64,000 nt of DNA from an uncultured Pseudomonadales bacterium (GCA_938036875.1 CALHVX010000044.1:212151-276150); one strand, 5' to 3'; counted from the stretch's first letter, positions 36,977 through 49,227 are shown. The notes: generated by a model from the sequence alone, not told the origin. Translations and numbers: made by a program.

Positions 36977-38377
36977 ATGAAATTGCAGCTGAACTACGCG
37001 CAGACCCCCTACGCATTGTTTGCAAAGCTCAAAAGCAAAAACCATCCCGCCCTTCTGCACAGCGCTGACACAAGCAACCGCTTCGGTCGCTACGACTTGA
37101 TGAGCGCAGACCCAGCCTACGCGGTGCAATGGGTCGGTGGTTATTTAACCCTAGGAGAACAACGGATCGCCACCGCGGATCCTCTGCAACTACTTGGTGA
37201 GCAGCAGCGTTGGTTCTGCCAGCAGCTCCAATCAACACCTGACACCACGCATGCACCCTTTAGCGCCGGTTTCATTGGCTATTTCGGCTACCCCCTACAT
37301 CAAACCTTAGAACGCCAGCAACGCGCGCCAGCGGACCCCACCGGTTTACCCGACCTTCAAGGTGGCTTCTACGACTGGGCTATTGTCACAGATCATCAGC
37401 AACGCACAACCTGCTTAGTGACCGACACTGAGGCACGACAGCAGCAAGTACTGCGATGGCTTGAGGCAGAAACCATAGATGCTGTCGTTGAGGTTGAGCA
37501 GCCTGCGCAATCACCTGCCAACCCTCACTCCAATCCTCAGTTGCAAGCCAGCAGCCCCAACGATAGATACACCACAGCCTTTGCTAAGATCCAACGCTAT
37601 CTGGCGGCTGGCGATTGCTACCAAGTCAATCTGGCGCAACATTTTAGCGCCCCATTTACCGGGGATTCGTGGCAGCTGTATCAACGTTGGTGCCAGCAAC
37701 AAGGCGCTCCCTTTAATGCCTATTTGGATTTTAGCCTCCCAGGCGAAAAGCTTCAGGATCAAAGGGTCTTGCTTAGCCTTTCGCCAGAGCGATTTTTAGA
37801 AGTTGAAGGCCGAACGGCCACCGTTTGCCCAATCAAAGGCACAGCCCCGCGAGGTGCAGATGCCGCCCAAGATGCAGCGCTTGCCCAGCATCTCCAAGCA
37901 AGCGCCAAAGACATTGCAGAAAACCTCATGATCGTGGATCTACTCCGCAATGATCTTGGGCGTATTTGTGAAATCGGCAGCGTTGAGGTCAGCAACTTGT
38001 TTGAACTGCTCAAGTTCAGCAATGTGCAGCATTTGGTTAGCACCATCAAAGGCACGCTTGGGCCCGGTATTGGTGTCATGCAGGCCTTTAAAGCGTTATT
38101 CCCCAGCGGTTCTATTACCGGCGCCCCCAAAATTCGCGCCATCGATATCATCAACGAGTTAGAGCCCGTTGGACGCTCTGTATATTGCGGCTCTGTTGGT
38201 TACTGGGACCGAAGCGGGCGCTTCGACAGCAGCGTTGCCATTCGCACCGGGCTTATCTCTAAGGGTAAAGCCCACCTTTGGGGTGGCGGCGCCATTGTTG
38301 CTGACTCCCAGTGCGAGGCTGAGCTAAAGGAGATTCAACACAAGATTGGCCGCCTGTTGACAACCGAACTCAACTAG
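36977..38377 (+). CDS. pabB: Aminodeoxychorismate synthase component I (PabB)
   Basis: The 466-residue chorismate-utilising enzyme carries the motif CPIKGTAPRGA, where the lysine is the PabB-specific nucleophile that distinguishes it from anthranilate synthase TrpE. Also present are FSAGFIGYFGYPLHQ-type N-terminal sequence, GDCYQVNLAQHF, SPERFLEVEG, VDLLRNDLGRIC, PSGSITGAPKIRAID and YCGSVGYWDRSG. With a glutamine amidotransferase (PabA, not here) it makes aminodeoxychorismate for folate. Its stop overlaps the convergent thrH stop by four bases. Confidence 0.94.
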   Translation: MKLQLNYAQTPYALFAKLKSKNHPALLHSADTSNRFGRYDLMSADPAYAVQWVGGYLTLGEQRIATADPLQLLGEQQRWFCQQLQSTPDTTHAPFSAGFIGYFGYPLHQTLERQQRAPADPTGLPDLQGGFYDWAIVTDHQQRTTCLVTDTEARQQQVLRWLEAETIDAVVEVEQPAQSPANPHSNPQLQASSPNDRYTTAFAKIQRYLAAGDCYQVNLAQHFSAPFTGDSWQLYQRWCQQQGAPFNAYLDFSLPGEKLQDQRVLLSLSPERFLEVEGRTATVCPIKGTAPRGADAAQDAALAQHLQASAKDIAENLMIVDLLRNDLGRICEIGSVEVSNLFELLKFSNVQHLVSTIKGTLGPGIGVMQAFKALFPSGSITGAPKIRAIDIINELEPVGRSVYCGSVGYWDRSGRFDSSVAIRTGLISKGKAHLWGGGAIVADSQCEAELKEIQHKIGRLLTTELN

Positions 38378-38979
38378 CTCGAGGAGGCAGCAGTTTCTAG
38401 TAGCCTCTGCAAATCTGCATAACTTTCCGCTTGGGCGTACTGTGGAAACTCTGCTTTAACCTTAGCTGGCGCGCAAAAGAAAAAGCCTTGGTCCGCCTCT
38501 TCTAACATGGCCGTGTCATTGTAGGAGTCGCCCGCTGCAAATACGCGATACCTCAGATCGTGAAAGGCTTTAACGCTGGCTCGCTTGGGATCAGGTTGGC
38601 GAAGTTGGTACCCAACCATACGATCATCCTCAACTACCAGTCGATGGCACAACAAGGTGGGCCAATCCAACTTGGCCATAAAAGGCATACCAAACTCGTA
38701 AAAAGTGTCGGAGATGATCGCCAGCTGAAAACGCGGCTGCAGCCAACGTACAAATTCGAGCGCACCAGGCAAGGGTTCTAACCCTTCAATGACTTGTGTG
38801 ATGGTGCTCATGCGAACATCGTTTGCGGCCAGGACCCCTAACCGCATTTGCATCAACTCATCGTAGACGGGAATATCACGCGTGGTTTGCTGTAACTCTG
38901 CGATACCGGTGCGATCGGCAACCGCTTGCCAAACTTCTGGGATCAATACCCCTTCTAAATCCAAACAAACAATATCCAG
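38374..38979 (-). CDS. thrH: ThrH, phosphoserine phosphatase / homoserine phosphotransferase
   Basis: The track ORF starts at an internal TTG (MDLEGVL). In frame upstream is CTG-GAT-ATT-GTT-TGT-TTG, which restores the family start (M-D-I-V-C-L-D-L-E-G-V-L, like MEIACLDLEGVL that I recall for Pseudomonas), and AGGAG lies 6 bases before the CTG. I therefore propose a CTG start and 201 residues. HAD motifs are the nucleophile DLEGVL, ISDTFYEF, KRASVKAFHDL and AAGDSYNDTAML. ThrH dephosphorylates phosphoserine and can move the phosphate to homoserine. No ATG, GTG or TTG lies in the right place, so the unusual start needs experimental proof. Confidence 0.88.
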   Translation of the reverse strand: MDIVCLDLEGVLIPEVWQAVADRTGIAELQQTTRDIPVYDELMQMRLGVLAANDVRMSTITQVIEGLEPLPGALEFVRWLQPRFQLAIISDTFYEFGMPFMAKLDWPTLLCHRLVVEDDRMVGYQLRQPDPKRASVKAFHDLRYRVFAAGDSYNDTAMLEEADQGFFFCAPAKVKAEFPQYAQAESYADLQRLLETAASSS

Positions 38980-39053
38980 GGGGTTCTCCTCGGTGGTGAC
39001 TTGATGTTTTGCCAGTTAATGGTTGGTTGCTGAACACGCGATCTAACGACTTG

Positions 39054-40073
<1,020 letters not shown>

Positions 40074-40136
40074 TCACAGTGATAGTAACCCACCCGGAAG
40101 CTACCGCTGAACTTAAACCTGAACTGCGGCCAAGAT

Positions 40137-41060
40137 CTACTGTTCATTCACTACTCCGTGGGGCACGTGACCAGCGGTAACAACATCCGCAGCCCGTTCG
40201 CAATTTTGGGTTTGATCATCAAAAAACACATCGGCGCCAAAGGCCTGCAAGAAAGCAGTCTTGTCCAGGCCACCCAAGAACAATGATTCATCCAGGCGAA
40301 TGTCCCAAGCCCTCAGGGTGCGAATCACCCGTTCATGTGCGGGTGCGCTACGCGCGGTGACCAACGCGGTTCGTATGGGGCAACGGTCTTCTGGAAACTC
40401 TTGCTGCAGCATGTGTAGTGCATGCAAAAAACCCTGAAATGGACCACCGGCTAAAGGTCGCGATGCCCGTGCGGCCTCCGCAGAGGCAAAGGCATCTAGG
40501 CCTTGAGTTTGGTAAATACGCTCCGCTTCATCCGAAAACAACACCGAGTCACCATCAAAAGCCAAGCGCAGCTCAGAGGCGCTAGCCGCGGTGGTTTTGG
40601 CCGTATTCGGTGCTCCCGAGACGTTCGCCTGCCTTGGCATTAGCCGTGCCGCCGCGATCCCGTGCTCCAGCGCATTGGCAACGTCTTCGGCGTGGGTAGA
40701 TAAAAACAGGTCGCAGGCAAAGGCCTGGATGTACTGATATGGGCTGCCACCGCCACAAAAAGCCGCACGGGTTATGTTGAGTTCGTGCGCCGCGATGGAG
40801 TTAAAGATTCGCAACCCAGTATCTGCAGAGTTACGCGATAGAAGAACGACCTCAACTCGAGGTTTATTAAGCAAGCTATTAATATCTAACAATTTTTTTA
40901 TGAACGAGAAACCCTCGCCAGGTGCTAACACTTCATCTTCGTGCGCAATTTGATAACGCCGATAAGCCTCTAACCCCTCGTTCTCAAATACACGGTTACT
41001 GGCACTCAGATCAAACAACGCCCGAGACGAGATGGCTAGAATGAGTTGGGTATCCGGCAT
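40137..41060 (-). CDS. 5'-nucleotidase (cytosolic NT5-like family)
   Basis: The 307-residue protein matches the bacterial 5-nucleotidase family of HAD-like enzymes: LILAISSRALFDLSASNRVFE, VVLLSRNSADTGLRIFNSI, RAAFCGGGSPYQYIQAFACDLFLST, LRLAFDGDSVLFSDEAER and VFFDDQTQNCERAA. It is expected to dephosphorylate nucleoside monophosphates in the cytoplasm. Its ATG overlaps the preceding DUF465 stop (TGATG), so the two are translationally coupled. Substrate preference is unknown. Confidence 0.85.
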   Translation of the reverse strand: MPDTQLILAISSRALFDLSASNRVFENEGLEAYRRYQIAHEDEVLAPGEGFSFIKKLLDINSLLNKPRVEVVLLSRNSADTGLRIFNSIAAHELNITRAAFCGGGSPYQYIQAFACDLFLSTHAEDVANALEHGIAAARLMPRQANVSGAPNTAKTTAASASELRLAFDGDSVLFSDEAERIYQTQGLDAFASAEAARASRPLAGGPFQGFLHALHMLQQEFPEDRCPIRTALVTARSAPAHERVIRTLRAWDIRLDESLFLGGLDKTAFLQAFGADVFFDDQTQNCERAADVVTAGHVPHGVVNEQ

Positions 41061-41311
41061 CAGGCGTCCAGGTCAGGAATTAGCTCGCTATGCAGCTTTA
41101 TCAACATATCTTTGAGCTTCAATTTGCGTTTTTTCAGCCGTTGAATACGCATCGAGTCGTGATGCCCGGTATCCACCAAGTGCGCGATCACCTCATCTAA
41201 GTCTCGATGCTCAAGATCTAGCGACTCAATCCACCGCTTAATTTCCGCTTGTTCCACGCGCTTGAGACAACCTTGTGCTGAGTAAGTTAGACGGCCAAAG
41301 ACACACTTCAC
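41060..41311 (-). CDS. DUF465 / YdcH-like small coiled-coil protein
   Basis: The ORF encodes up to 83 residues from a GTG at 41311. A second GTG 18 codons on (MEQAEIKRWIESLDLEHRDL) would give a 65-residue protein closer to family size. The sequence HRDLDEVIAHLV, RIQRLKKRKLKLKDMLIKLHSEL has the charged helical hairpin pattern of DUF465 proteins, which also tend to end in a K-K-x-x-L-x-L-K-D stretch. Function is unknown. It overlaps the start of the 5'-nucleotidase gene. Confidence 0.75.
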   Translation of the reverse strand: MKCVFGRLTYSAQGCLKRVEQAEIKRWIESLDLEHRDLDEVIAHLVDTGHHDSMRIQRLKKRKLKLKDMLIKLHSELIPDLDA

Positions 41312-41404
41312 GCCACCGACATGGCATCATAACGCGAAGTCACTGCTGATCAAGCGCGCCCAACATTTCAAGCAAAGCCTTGGGTTGCCTCGATAGAAAA
41401 ATCT

Positions 41405-41686
41405 ATGCTTCTAAAACTCCTAGTTACCGCCACCTTGATTGCCATAACCATCGTTTGGTGGCAGCGCCGCAAGCACCCAACCACGCCAAGCCAACCCAAT
41501 GGAGACATGAGCCTAGCTCAGGCGTACGCAATTTTAGGCCTATCGGCCCCTTGCCAGCGAGCGGATGTTATCGCCAGTCACCGCAGGCTTATGGCCGGTG
41601 TACACCCAGATAAAGGTGGGTCGAACTATCTTGCAGCCCAGCTCAACGCAGCCAAAGAGCGCCTCCTGGCCGCACACCCAGACTAA
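41405..41686 (+). CDS. Short membrane-anchored J-domain protein
   Basis: The 93-residue protein has one N-terminal transmembrane helix (LLKLLVTATLIAITIVWW), a short basic linker and a compact J domain: SLAQAYAILGLSAPCQRADVIASHRRLM, the HPD motif in GVHPDKGGSNYLAAQLNAAKERLL. The HPD tripeptide needed to stimulate DnaK is intact. Layout is like the mitochondrial Pam18/Tim14 type and bacterial membrane mini-J proteins. Partner and client are unknown. A PilZ-like gene follows 59 bases later. Confidence 0.8.
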   Translation: MLLKLLVTATLIAITIVWWQRRKHPTTPSQPNGDMSLAQAYAILGLSAPCQRADVIASHRRLMAGVHPDKGGSNYLAAQLNAAKERLLAAHPD

Positions 41687-41745
41687 ATTGCCGCGCTGCG
41701 ACCTTGCGCACAGAATCTCAGGCGCAAAAACCTATACTGGTTCAC

Positions 41746-42156
41746 ATGTCAGTAGCACTTATTCGAGCTGACCGTCGGGCCATACCAAGATTTCACGAAT
41801 CAACCATACGCGTAACACTGCGTATTCCAGGCAAACTAGGGACTAGTTCAGGCCGGTTGATCGATTACAATCGCTACGGACTAGCCGTGTGCCTCGCTGG
41901 GTCTTCAGCGTTAATCACAGCCAAAACCTCATTGGTGGCACTAAGCTTCAATGTTGGCCGCTTTCACGTACGTAATGCGCTAGGTGTCATTCACAACCGC
42001 TACCGCAATGCCGAGAGTGATCGCCTTGGTATCCGCTTCCGCATTGATTCTCCTTCACAACTTGACGCCGCAGCAACACGTCAAACGCTAGGTGAGCTTG
42101 AGCAAGAACTGCAAAACCTAACGCTAGACGAAATCGTCACAGCAAACCGCAGTTGA
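41746..42156 (+). CDS. PilZ-like domain protein
   Basis: I use the ATG at 41746 (MSVALIRADRRAIPRFHES), giving 136 residues. The layout R-R-x-x-P-R, then TIRVTLRIPGKL, GRLIDYNRYGLAV (compare the PilZ D/N-x-S-x-x-G motif) and RLGIRFRID is that of a PilZ beta-barrel, which often binds cyclic di-GMP. The RxxxR motif is near the N-terminus (RADRRAIPR), but the D-x-S-x-x-G motif is changed to DYNRYG, so c-di-GMP binding is uncertain. Confidence 0.55.
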   Translation: MSVALIRADRRAIPRFHESTIRVTLRIPGKLGTSSGRLIDYNRYGLAVCLAGSSALITAKTSLVALSFNVGRFHVRNALGVIHNRYRNAESDRLGIRFRIDSPSQLDAAATRQTLGELEQELQNLTLDEIVTANRS

Positions 42157-42242
42157 CGCTGGGCGGCACACCTTTAAACATTCGGTTTGACAGTGTTGAT
42201 TGAGGTTTGAGCTAGCCAACCCTGGGAGGGGTTGTTTGGGGA

Positions 42243-42641
42243 TTAACCCTTGCGAATTAGAACCTGCGCTTCTTCTTCTAACGCTAGCAAACGGCGAGCC
42301 CAGTTATCTAGCAGTAGAAAGTCTTGCTCGCTGATCTCAAAGGCACGAGCCACTTCCTGTAACAGACACTCTTCTTCAATTTCAAAAGCGCCATCTGCAT
42401 AGCTCACCCGCAATAGGTTGATGATGGCAATCACCCGCGCCTCACGCGAAGCAAAGATATCGCCGATACCGGCCAGCTCTAGATATTCCGGTTCGATGCT
42501 GTCCGCCAGACCCATCTCACGCTTGAAGTCTTTGAGCATGCCCTCTTCATTGGGGTCCAACAGACCGTCGGACACCACTACGTTGTGCGCCAGGCCAAGC
42601 AAGGCCTCACGCTGCACCATCGTTAGATTAACCAGCCACAC
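42243..42641 (-). CDS. TerB-like protein
   Basis: The 132-residue helical protein starts at a GTG at 42641 preceded by CGGAGCC; an ATG seven codons on is an alternative. The pattern REALLGLAHNVVVSDGLLDPNEEGML, then RVIAIINLLRVSYADGAFEIEEECLL is that of TerB-family proteins, with acidic D-G-x-x-D/E metal-site-like loops repeated twice. TerB proteins are linked to tellurite or membrane-stress systems, but single copies like this are of unknown function. It follows a 42-residue membrane protein gene by 12 bases. Confidence 0.7.
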   Translation of the reverse strand: MWLVNLTMVQREALLGLAHNVVVSDGLLDPNEEGMLKDFKREMGLADSIEPEYLELAGIGDIFASREARVIAIINLLRVSYADGAFEIEEECLLQEVARAFEISEQDFLLLDNWARRLLALEEEAQVLIRKG

Positions 42642-42653
42642 AATTGGCTCCGG

Positions 42654-42782
42654 CTAGCCCAGATTGGCGATTACAGTGTCAGCCAAGCTCGTTACCATGA
42701 TCACAATGGACAACCAACCCCAGCCGATCAGCGCCTGCATGACCAGCGACTGCTCAAAAAAGTCTTCCAATAGATACCACAT
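42654..42782 (-). CDS. Small membrane protein (42 residues) upstream of the TerB-like gene
   Basis: The track shows a 107-residue ORF here, but only its last 42 residues look real. The ATG at 42782 is preceded by GCAGGAGAGAAT, a strong ribosome site, and begins MWYLLEDFFEQSLVMQALIG. One hydrophobic helix (GWGWLSIVIMVTSLADTVIA) would span the membrane. Only 12 bases separate it from the TerB-like gene on the same strand, so the pair is probably one operon. I do not recognise a family. Confidence 0.6.
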   Translation of the reverse strand: MWYLLEDFFEQSLVMQALIGWGWLSIVIMVTSLADTVIANLG

Positions 42783-42962
42783 ATTCTCTCCTGCGCCCGA
42801 TGAGACGGGACTATCTTGTTGTTTAGCTAAACCCTCTACCCCTAAGTGTAATGCAAACCCCACCAGTTCCACAGCCACTAACCCAGAAAACCAACCTAGC
42901 TCGCATTTTGCGAGCGATTGCGGACACTTGACGGGCCTTGTTGGATAACCCACCATGCGTCT

Positions 42963-43112
42963 ATGAGCGTTATGCACACACAGACCACCCTATCCGAGCC
43001 AACAGGCATCTGCCTGCAGGCCGGCATCGCTATTGCTGACACTGTTGTCAAGGTACCAGCGACTGAGATCTTTGGGTTTTGGTCTGCTTGGTATTTTACT
43101 TACCTGCATTAG
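42963..43112 (+). CDS. Aromatic-rich leader peptide of a putative attenuator
   Basis: An ORF of 49 codons (ATG at 42963, alternative ATG at 42972) ends in ...EIFGFWSAWYFTYLH and a TAG stop. Seven of the last 13 residues are Phe, Trp or Tyr (F, F, W, W, Y, F, Y). The stop lies 43 bases before a strong hairpin-T10 terminator, and the next gene is DAHP synthase, first enzyme of the pathway to just these three amino acids. This is the layout of ribosome-mediated transcription attenuation. The start is the weakest part: no good ribosome site is visible before either ATG, and the peptide is longer than the usual 15-30 residues. Confidence 0.7.
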   Translation: MSVMHTQTTLSEPTGICLQAGIAIADTVVKVPATEIFGFWSAWYFTYLH

Positions 43113-43129
43113 CGCGCCTAGTAAATTAA

Positions 43130-43191
43130 GGCAGCGTTCAACGGCTGCCCCCGGAAACCCCGATCGGCAAGCCGAGCGGGGTTTTTTTTTT
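43130..43191 (+). promoter_or_regulatory. Attenuator (hairpin plus rho-independent terminator) before DAHP synthase
   Basis: GGCAGC-(8 nt)-GCTGCC at 43130-43149 is followed by the terminator CCCCG-A-TCGGC / GCCGA-G-CGGGG (43158-43181) and ten T. The terminator stands 76 bases before the DAHP synthase ATG and so lies between the leader peptide and the gene. I could not assign an antiterminator pairing with confidence. Confidence 0.75.
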
Positions 43192-43267
43192 GGTTGCCAG
43201 CCGTCGGGCAGCCAACAATCACCTCAAGCTGCCGTTACCGGAACTTGATTAACCATGGAGAACACCA

Positions 43268-44374
43268 ATGCAGGACCCTACCGCCGAGCCGATAGACAAC
43301 ATCAACGTCGAGGGGCATGAGGTGTTGTTAACGCCACAGGAGCTAAAACGTCAGCAGCCTCTGAGCCCAACGCTGGCCAAGCAAGTGGATGACTGCCGGG
43401 CTGCCGTCAATGCTGTGTTAACCGGTGCAGACCCTAGATTGCTTGTGGTGGTTGGGCCCTGCTCTATACACGATGCGCACGCGGCGCGAGAGTACGCAAA
43501 ACGCCTGCAAAGGTTAGCTGGTGAAGTGGAAGACAACCTATTGCTGGTGATGCGGGCCTACTTTGAAAAACCCCGCACCACCGTGGGATGGAAGGGTTTG
43601 GTGAACGACCCTCATCTCGACGACAGCTTTGATGTGGCTGGTGGTCTACAACTAGCGCGCCAATTGTTGCTAGATATCACGGCATTGGGTTTACCCATCG
43701 CCACCGAAGCGCTAGACCCCATTGCTCCACAGTATCTGCAGGATTTGATCAGTTGGTCTGCGATTGGAGCACGCACCGCTGAATCACAAACCCACCGCGA
43801 AATGGCCTCGGGATTAAGCTGTGCTGTGGGTTTCAAAAATGGGACCGACGGTGATTTAGGTGTCGCCATCAATGCTCTAGGCTCGGTAGCAAGCGCACAT
43901 CGCTTTCTCGGCATCTCTCAGGCCGGTGAAGTGGCCGTCATTCATACCCGTGGTAATCCTATGGCTCATATTGTTCTGCGCGGAGGCAGCAATGGCGCCA
44001 ACTACAGCGCCGACCACATAACGGCAAGCGAGGCAGAACTGGCTAAGCTGCAATCACCACATCCGGCCAGTCGCAGCATTATGGTCGATTGCTCACACGC
44101 CAACTCCAGCAAAGATCACAACCGACAGGCCTTAGTTGCCAAAGATGTGGCTGGACAAATCGAAGCGGGAAACACAAGCATCGTCGGCTTGATGCTAGAA
44201 AGTCATTTGATTGCTGGCGCTCAATCTCTCAACAGCAGCGCAAAAGTTGAGCTGACCTACGGACAATCGGTAACGGATGCCTGTATCGGCTGGGAAGAAA
44301 CAACGGAACTGCTACGCGAGCTAAACCAACGCTTAGCGCAACCGCTGCGTCGTCGGTCTAGCACCTTGGCATAG
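43268..44374 (+). CDS. 3-deoxy-7-phosphoheptulonate (DAHP) synthase, class I
   Basis: The 368-residue enzyme starts MQDPTAEPIDNINVEGHEVLL with GGAGAA as ribosome site. Type I signatures are VVGPCSIHDAHAAREYA, FEKPRTTVGWKGLVNDP, SWSAIGARTAESQTHREMASG, GFKNGTDGDLGVAINA and IMVDCSHANSSKDH with the metal-binding Cys-His. It joins phosphoenolpyruvate and erythrose 4-phosphate at the start of the shikimate pathway. Which amino acid inhibits it (AroF, AroG or AroH type) cannot be told by eye, so I give no symbol. The upstream leader suggests control by charging of Phe, Tyr and Trp tRNAs. Confidence 0.93.
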   Translation: MQDPTAEPIDNINVEGHEVLLTPQELKRQQPLSPTLAKQVDDCRAAVNAVLTGADPRLLVVVGPCSIHDAHAAREYAKRLQRLAGEVEDNLLLVMRAYFEKPRTTVGWKGLVNDPHLDDSFDVAGGLQLARQLLLDITALGLPIATEALDPIAPQYLQDLISWSAIGARTAESQTHREMASGLSCAVGFKNGTDGDLGVAINALGSVASAHRFLGISQAGEVAVIHTRGNPMAHIVLRGGSNGANYSADHITASEAELAKLQSPHPASRSIMVDCSHANSSKDHNRQALVAKDVAGQIEAGNTSIVGLMLESHLIAGAQSLNSSAKVELTYGQSVTDACIGWEETTELLRELNQRLAQPLRRRSSTLA

Positions 44375-44376
44375 CG

Positions 44377-44958
44377 TTACTTGTAATAGGCGTTTTCGGT
44401 TACGGTGTGGTCGGTGGAGTCTTTGATAGCGGTCAGCTCGGGAATTTGTTCCAGCAAGGTCTTCTCGACACCGTTTTTCAAGGTCACATCAACCGCAGCG
44501 CAACCCTGGCAACCACCGCCAAACTCCAAGATGGCAACATTGTCCTCAACAATCTCTACCAGTGATACTTGTCCACCGTGAGAAGCTAAGCCTGGATTGA
44601 TCTCGTTGTAGAGAACGTAGTTGATGCGATCTTCGATCGAGGCATCAGGGCCCACGTTGGGTGTCCGGGCATTTGGCGCTTTAATCGTGAGCTGCCCACC
44701 CATGCGGTCCTCTGCGTAGTCTACCTTCGCATCCACAAGGTAGCTTTCGCTACGTTTTTCGAACCAAGCCGTAAACTTGTCGTAAGCCACCGGGGTATCC
44801 CCCTCTTGCTCTTCGCCAGGGCGGCAATAGGCTATACAGGTCTCTGCATGCGGTGTGCCTGGCTGAGAAACAAAGATGCGAATGCCTATGCCCTCGCCCT
44901 CCTGGTTGCTCAGAAGTTCCGCTAAATACGTTTGTGCAGCTTCGGATATCTCGATCAC
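44377..44958 (-). CDS. nfuA: Fe/S biogenesis protein NfuA
   Basis: I choose the GTG at 44958 ([16 protein letters not shown]), giving 193 residues as in E. coli NfuA (191); the track TTG start adds 13 residues inside a palindrome. The N-terminal half is a degenerate A-type carrier domain ([19 protein letters not shown]). The C-terminal Nfu domain has the cluster-binding CxxC in [17 protein letters not shown]. NfuA carries and delivers 4Fe-4S clusters, especially under oxidative or iron stress. A perfect 10-bp inverted repeat abuts the start codon (separate entry). It converges with DAHP synthase. Confidence 0.94.
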   Translation of the reverse strand: MIEISEAAQTYLAELLSNQEGEGIGIRIFVSQPGTPHAETCIAYCRPGEEQEGDTPVAYDKFTAWFEKRSESYLVDAKVDYAEDRMGGQLTIKAPNARTPNVGPDASIEDRINYVLYNEINPGLASHGGQVSLVEIVEDNVAILEFGGGCQGCAAVDVTLKNGVEKTLLEQIPELTAIKDSTDHTVTENAYYK

Positions 44959-44963
44959 GCGTC

Positions 44964-44990
44964 TATTTCCCACCAATTTAGTGGGAAATA
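44964..44990 (-). promoter_or_regulatory. Perfect 10-bp inverted repeat immediately upstream of nfuA
   Basis: TATTTCCCAC-CAATTTA-GTGGGAAATA ends 5 bases before the nfuA GTG. On the nfuA mRNA it would form a hairpin whose 3' arm GTGGGA is the only Shine-Dalgarno-like sequence. It could be a protein operator or a translation-controlling hairpin. It does not match the IscR sites I remember. Confidence 0.55.
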
Positions 44991-45251
44991 TTAACAATCT
45001 CTCTGCCCGGCCACAATGGCGCAGTATGTAAGCCCGCGATAAAGCCCGCTATATCCCAAAAACAGCACCAAAACGGCCCACAAATGCTTGTCTTAGCTAT
45101 CCTTGAGTAACTTTCACTACCAGTCCCGCTTTCTTCATTTGAGGCCGTGCTAACGTCTAGTAGATACTCAACGGGTTAGCTGACACCACTGCAACTACAG
45201 CTAGACCAGTCGCCTTCACTACCCAATGCCAAGAATGGAAACGCAATCACC

Positions 45252-48935
<3,684 letters not shown>

Positions 48936-49014
48936 GAGGCCTGCGCCTAGCTAGCCACCTAGGTGCCAAAGGCTAAAAGGAAGAAGCTGCCAATTGGCGG
49001 CTTGGTCAAGCGCT

Positions 49015-49227
49015 CTAGAAATCGGGCTTCCAACCAGAAACAAAATGTATCGCAAAGGCGATGGCGGTGACGATGATTATCAGAATGCCCTTCGCGTCTG
49101 CGCGGGCATCACTGGCGGCCTGCGAATCGTGCTCTGAATCTAATGCAGTCTCGGCTGGGGATTGCGGGTTGCTCACTAAGGCGTCCTCTTTAAAAACGGG
49201 TACTGTAACACTGACTTGTTGGTTCAA
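49015..49227 (-). CDS. Hypothetical single-span membrane protein
   Basis: The 70-residue ORF starts at TTG (MNQQVSVTVPVF) and has an acidic, Ser/Ala-rich N-terminal half (ETALDSEHDSQAASDARADAK) and one C-terminal hydrophobic helix (GILIIIVTAIAFAIHFVSGW). Such acidic-tail plus single-helix proteins are common but hard to assign, and I recognise no family. It is convergent with metH and divergent from cysI. The alternation of hydrophilic and clean membrane segments is why I think it is real. Confidence 0.45.
   Translation of the reverse strand: MNQQVSVTVPVFKEDALVSNPQSPAETALDSEHDSQAASDARADAKGILIIIVTAIAFAIHFVSGWKPDF

Larger units (their letters stand above)
42783..43267. other. Intergenic region holding the DAHP synthase leader
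   Basis: This 485-base stretch runs between the small membrane protein (minus) and the DAHP synthase (plus). Its right part holds the leader peptide ORF and attenuator listed separately. A possible -35 TTGACG lies at 42928-42933, but the -10 at 17-bp spacing (CACCAT) is poor. A 6-bp inverted repeat CAGGCA-TC-TGCCTG (43003-43016) merges into the palindrome GCCTGCAGGC and could be an operator. Confidence 0.5.

Noticed and set aside
42783-42977. First 65 residues of the 107-residue ORF upstream of the TerB-like gene
   Set aside because: The strong ribosome site lies at the internal ATG, and the upstream part has no coding character.
43033-43248. 71-residue ORF overlapping the leader and terminator
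   Set aside because: It runs through the terminator T-run and has no ribosome site; the aromatic-rich frame is the meaningful one.
44959-45251. Cobalamin or SAM riboswitch before metH
   Set aside because: I looked for the B12-box-like GCCACTG and the SAM/SAH riboswitch cores and saw none.
48936-49014. Hairpin AAGCTGCC-AATT-GGCGGCTT after metH as a terminator
   Set aside because: The stem is good but there is no T-run on either strand within 10 bases, so I did not list it as a feature.
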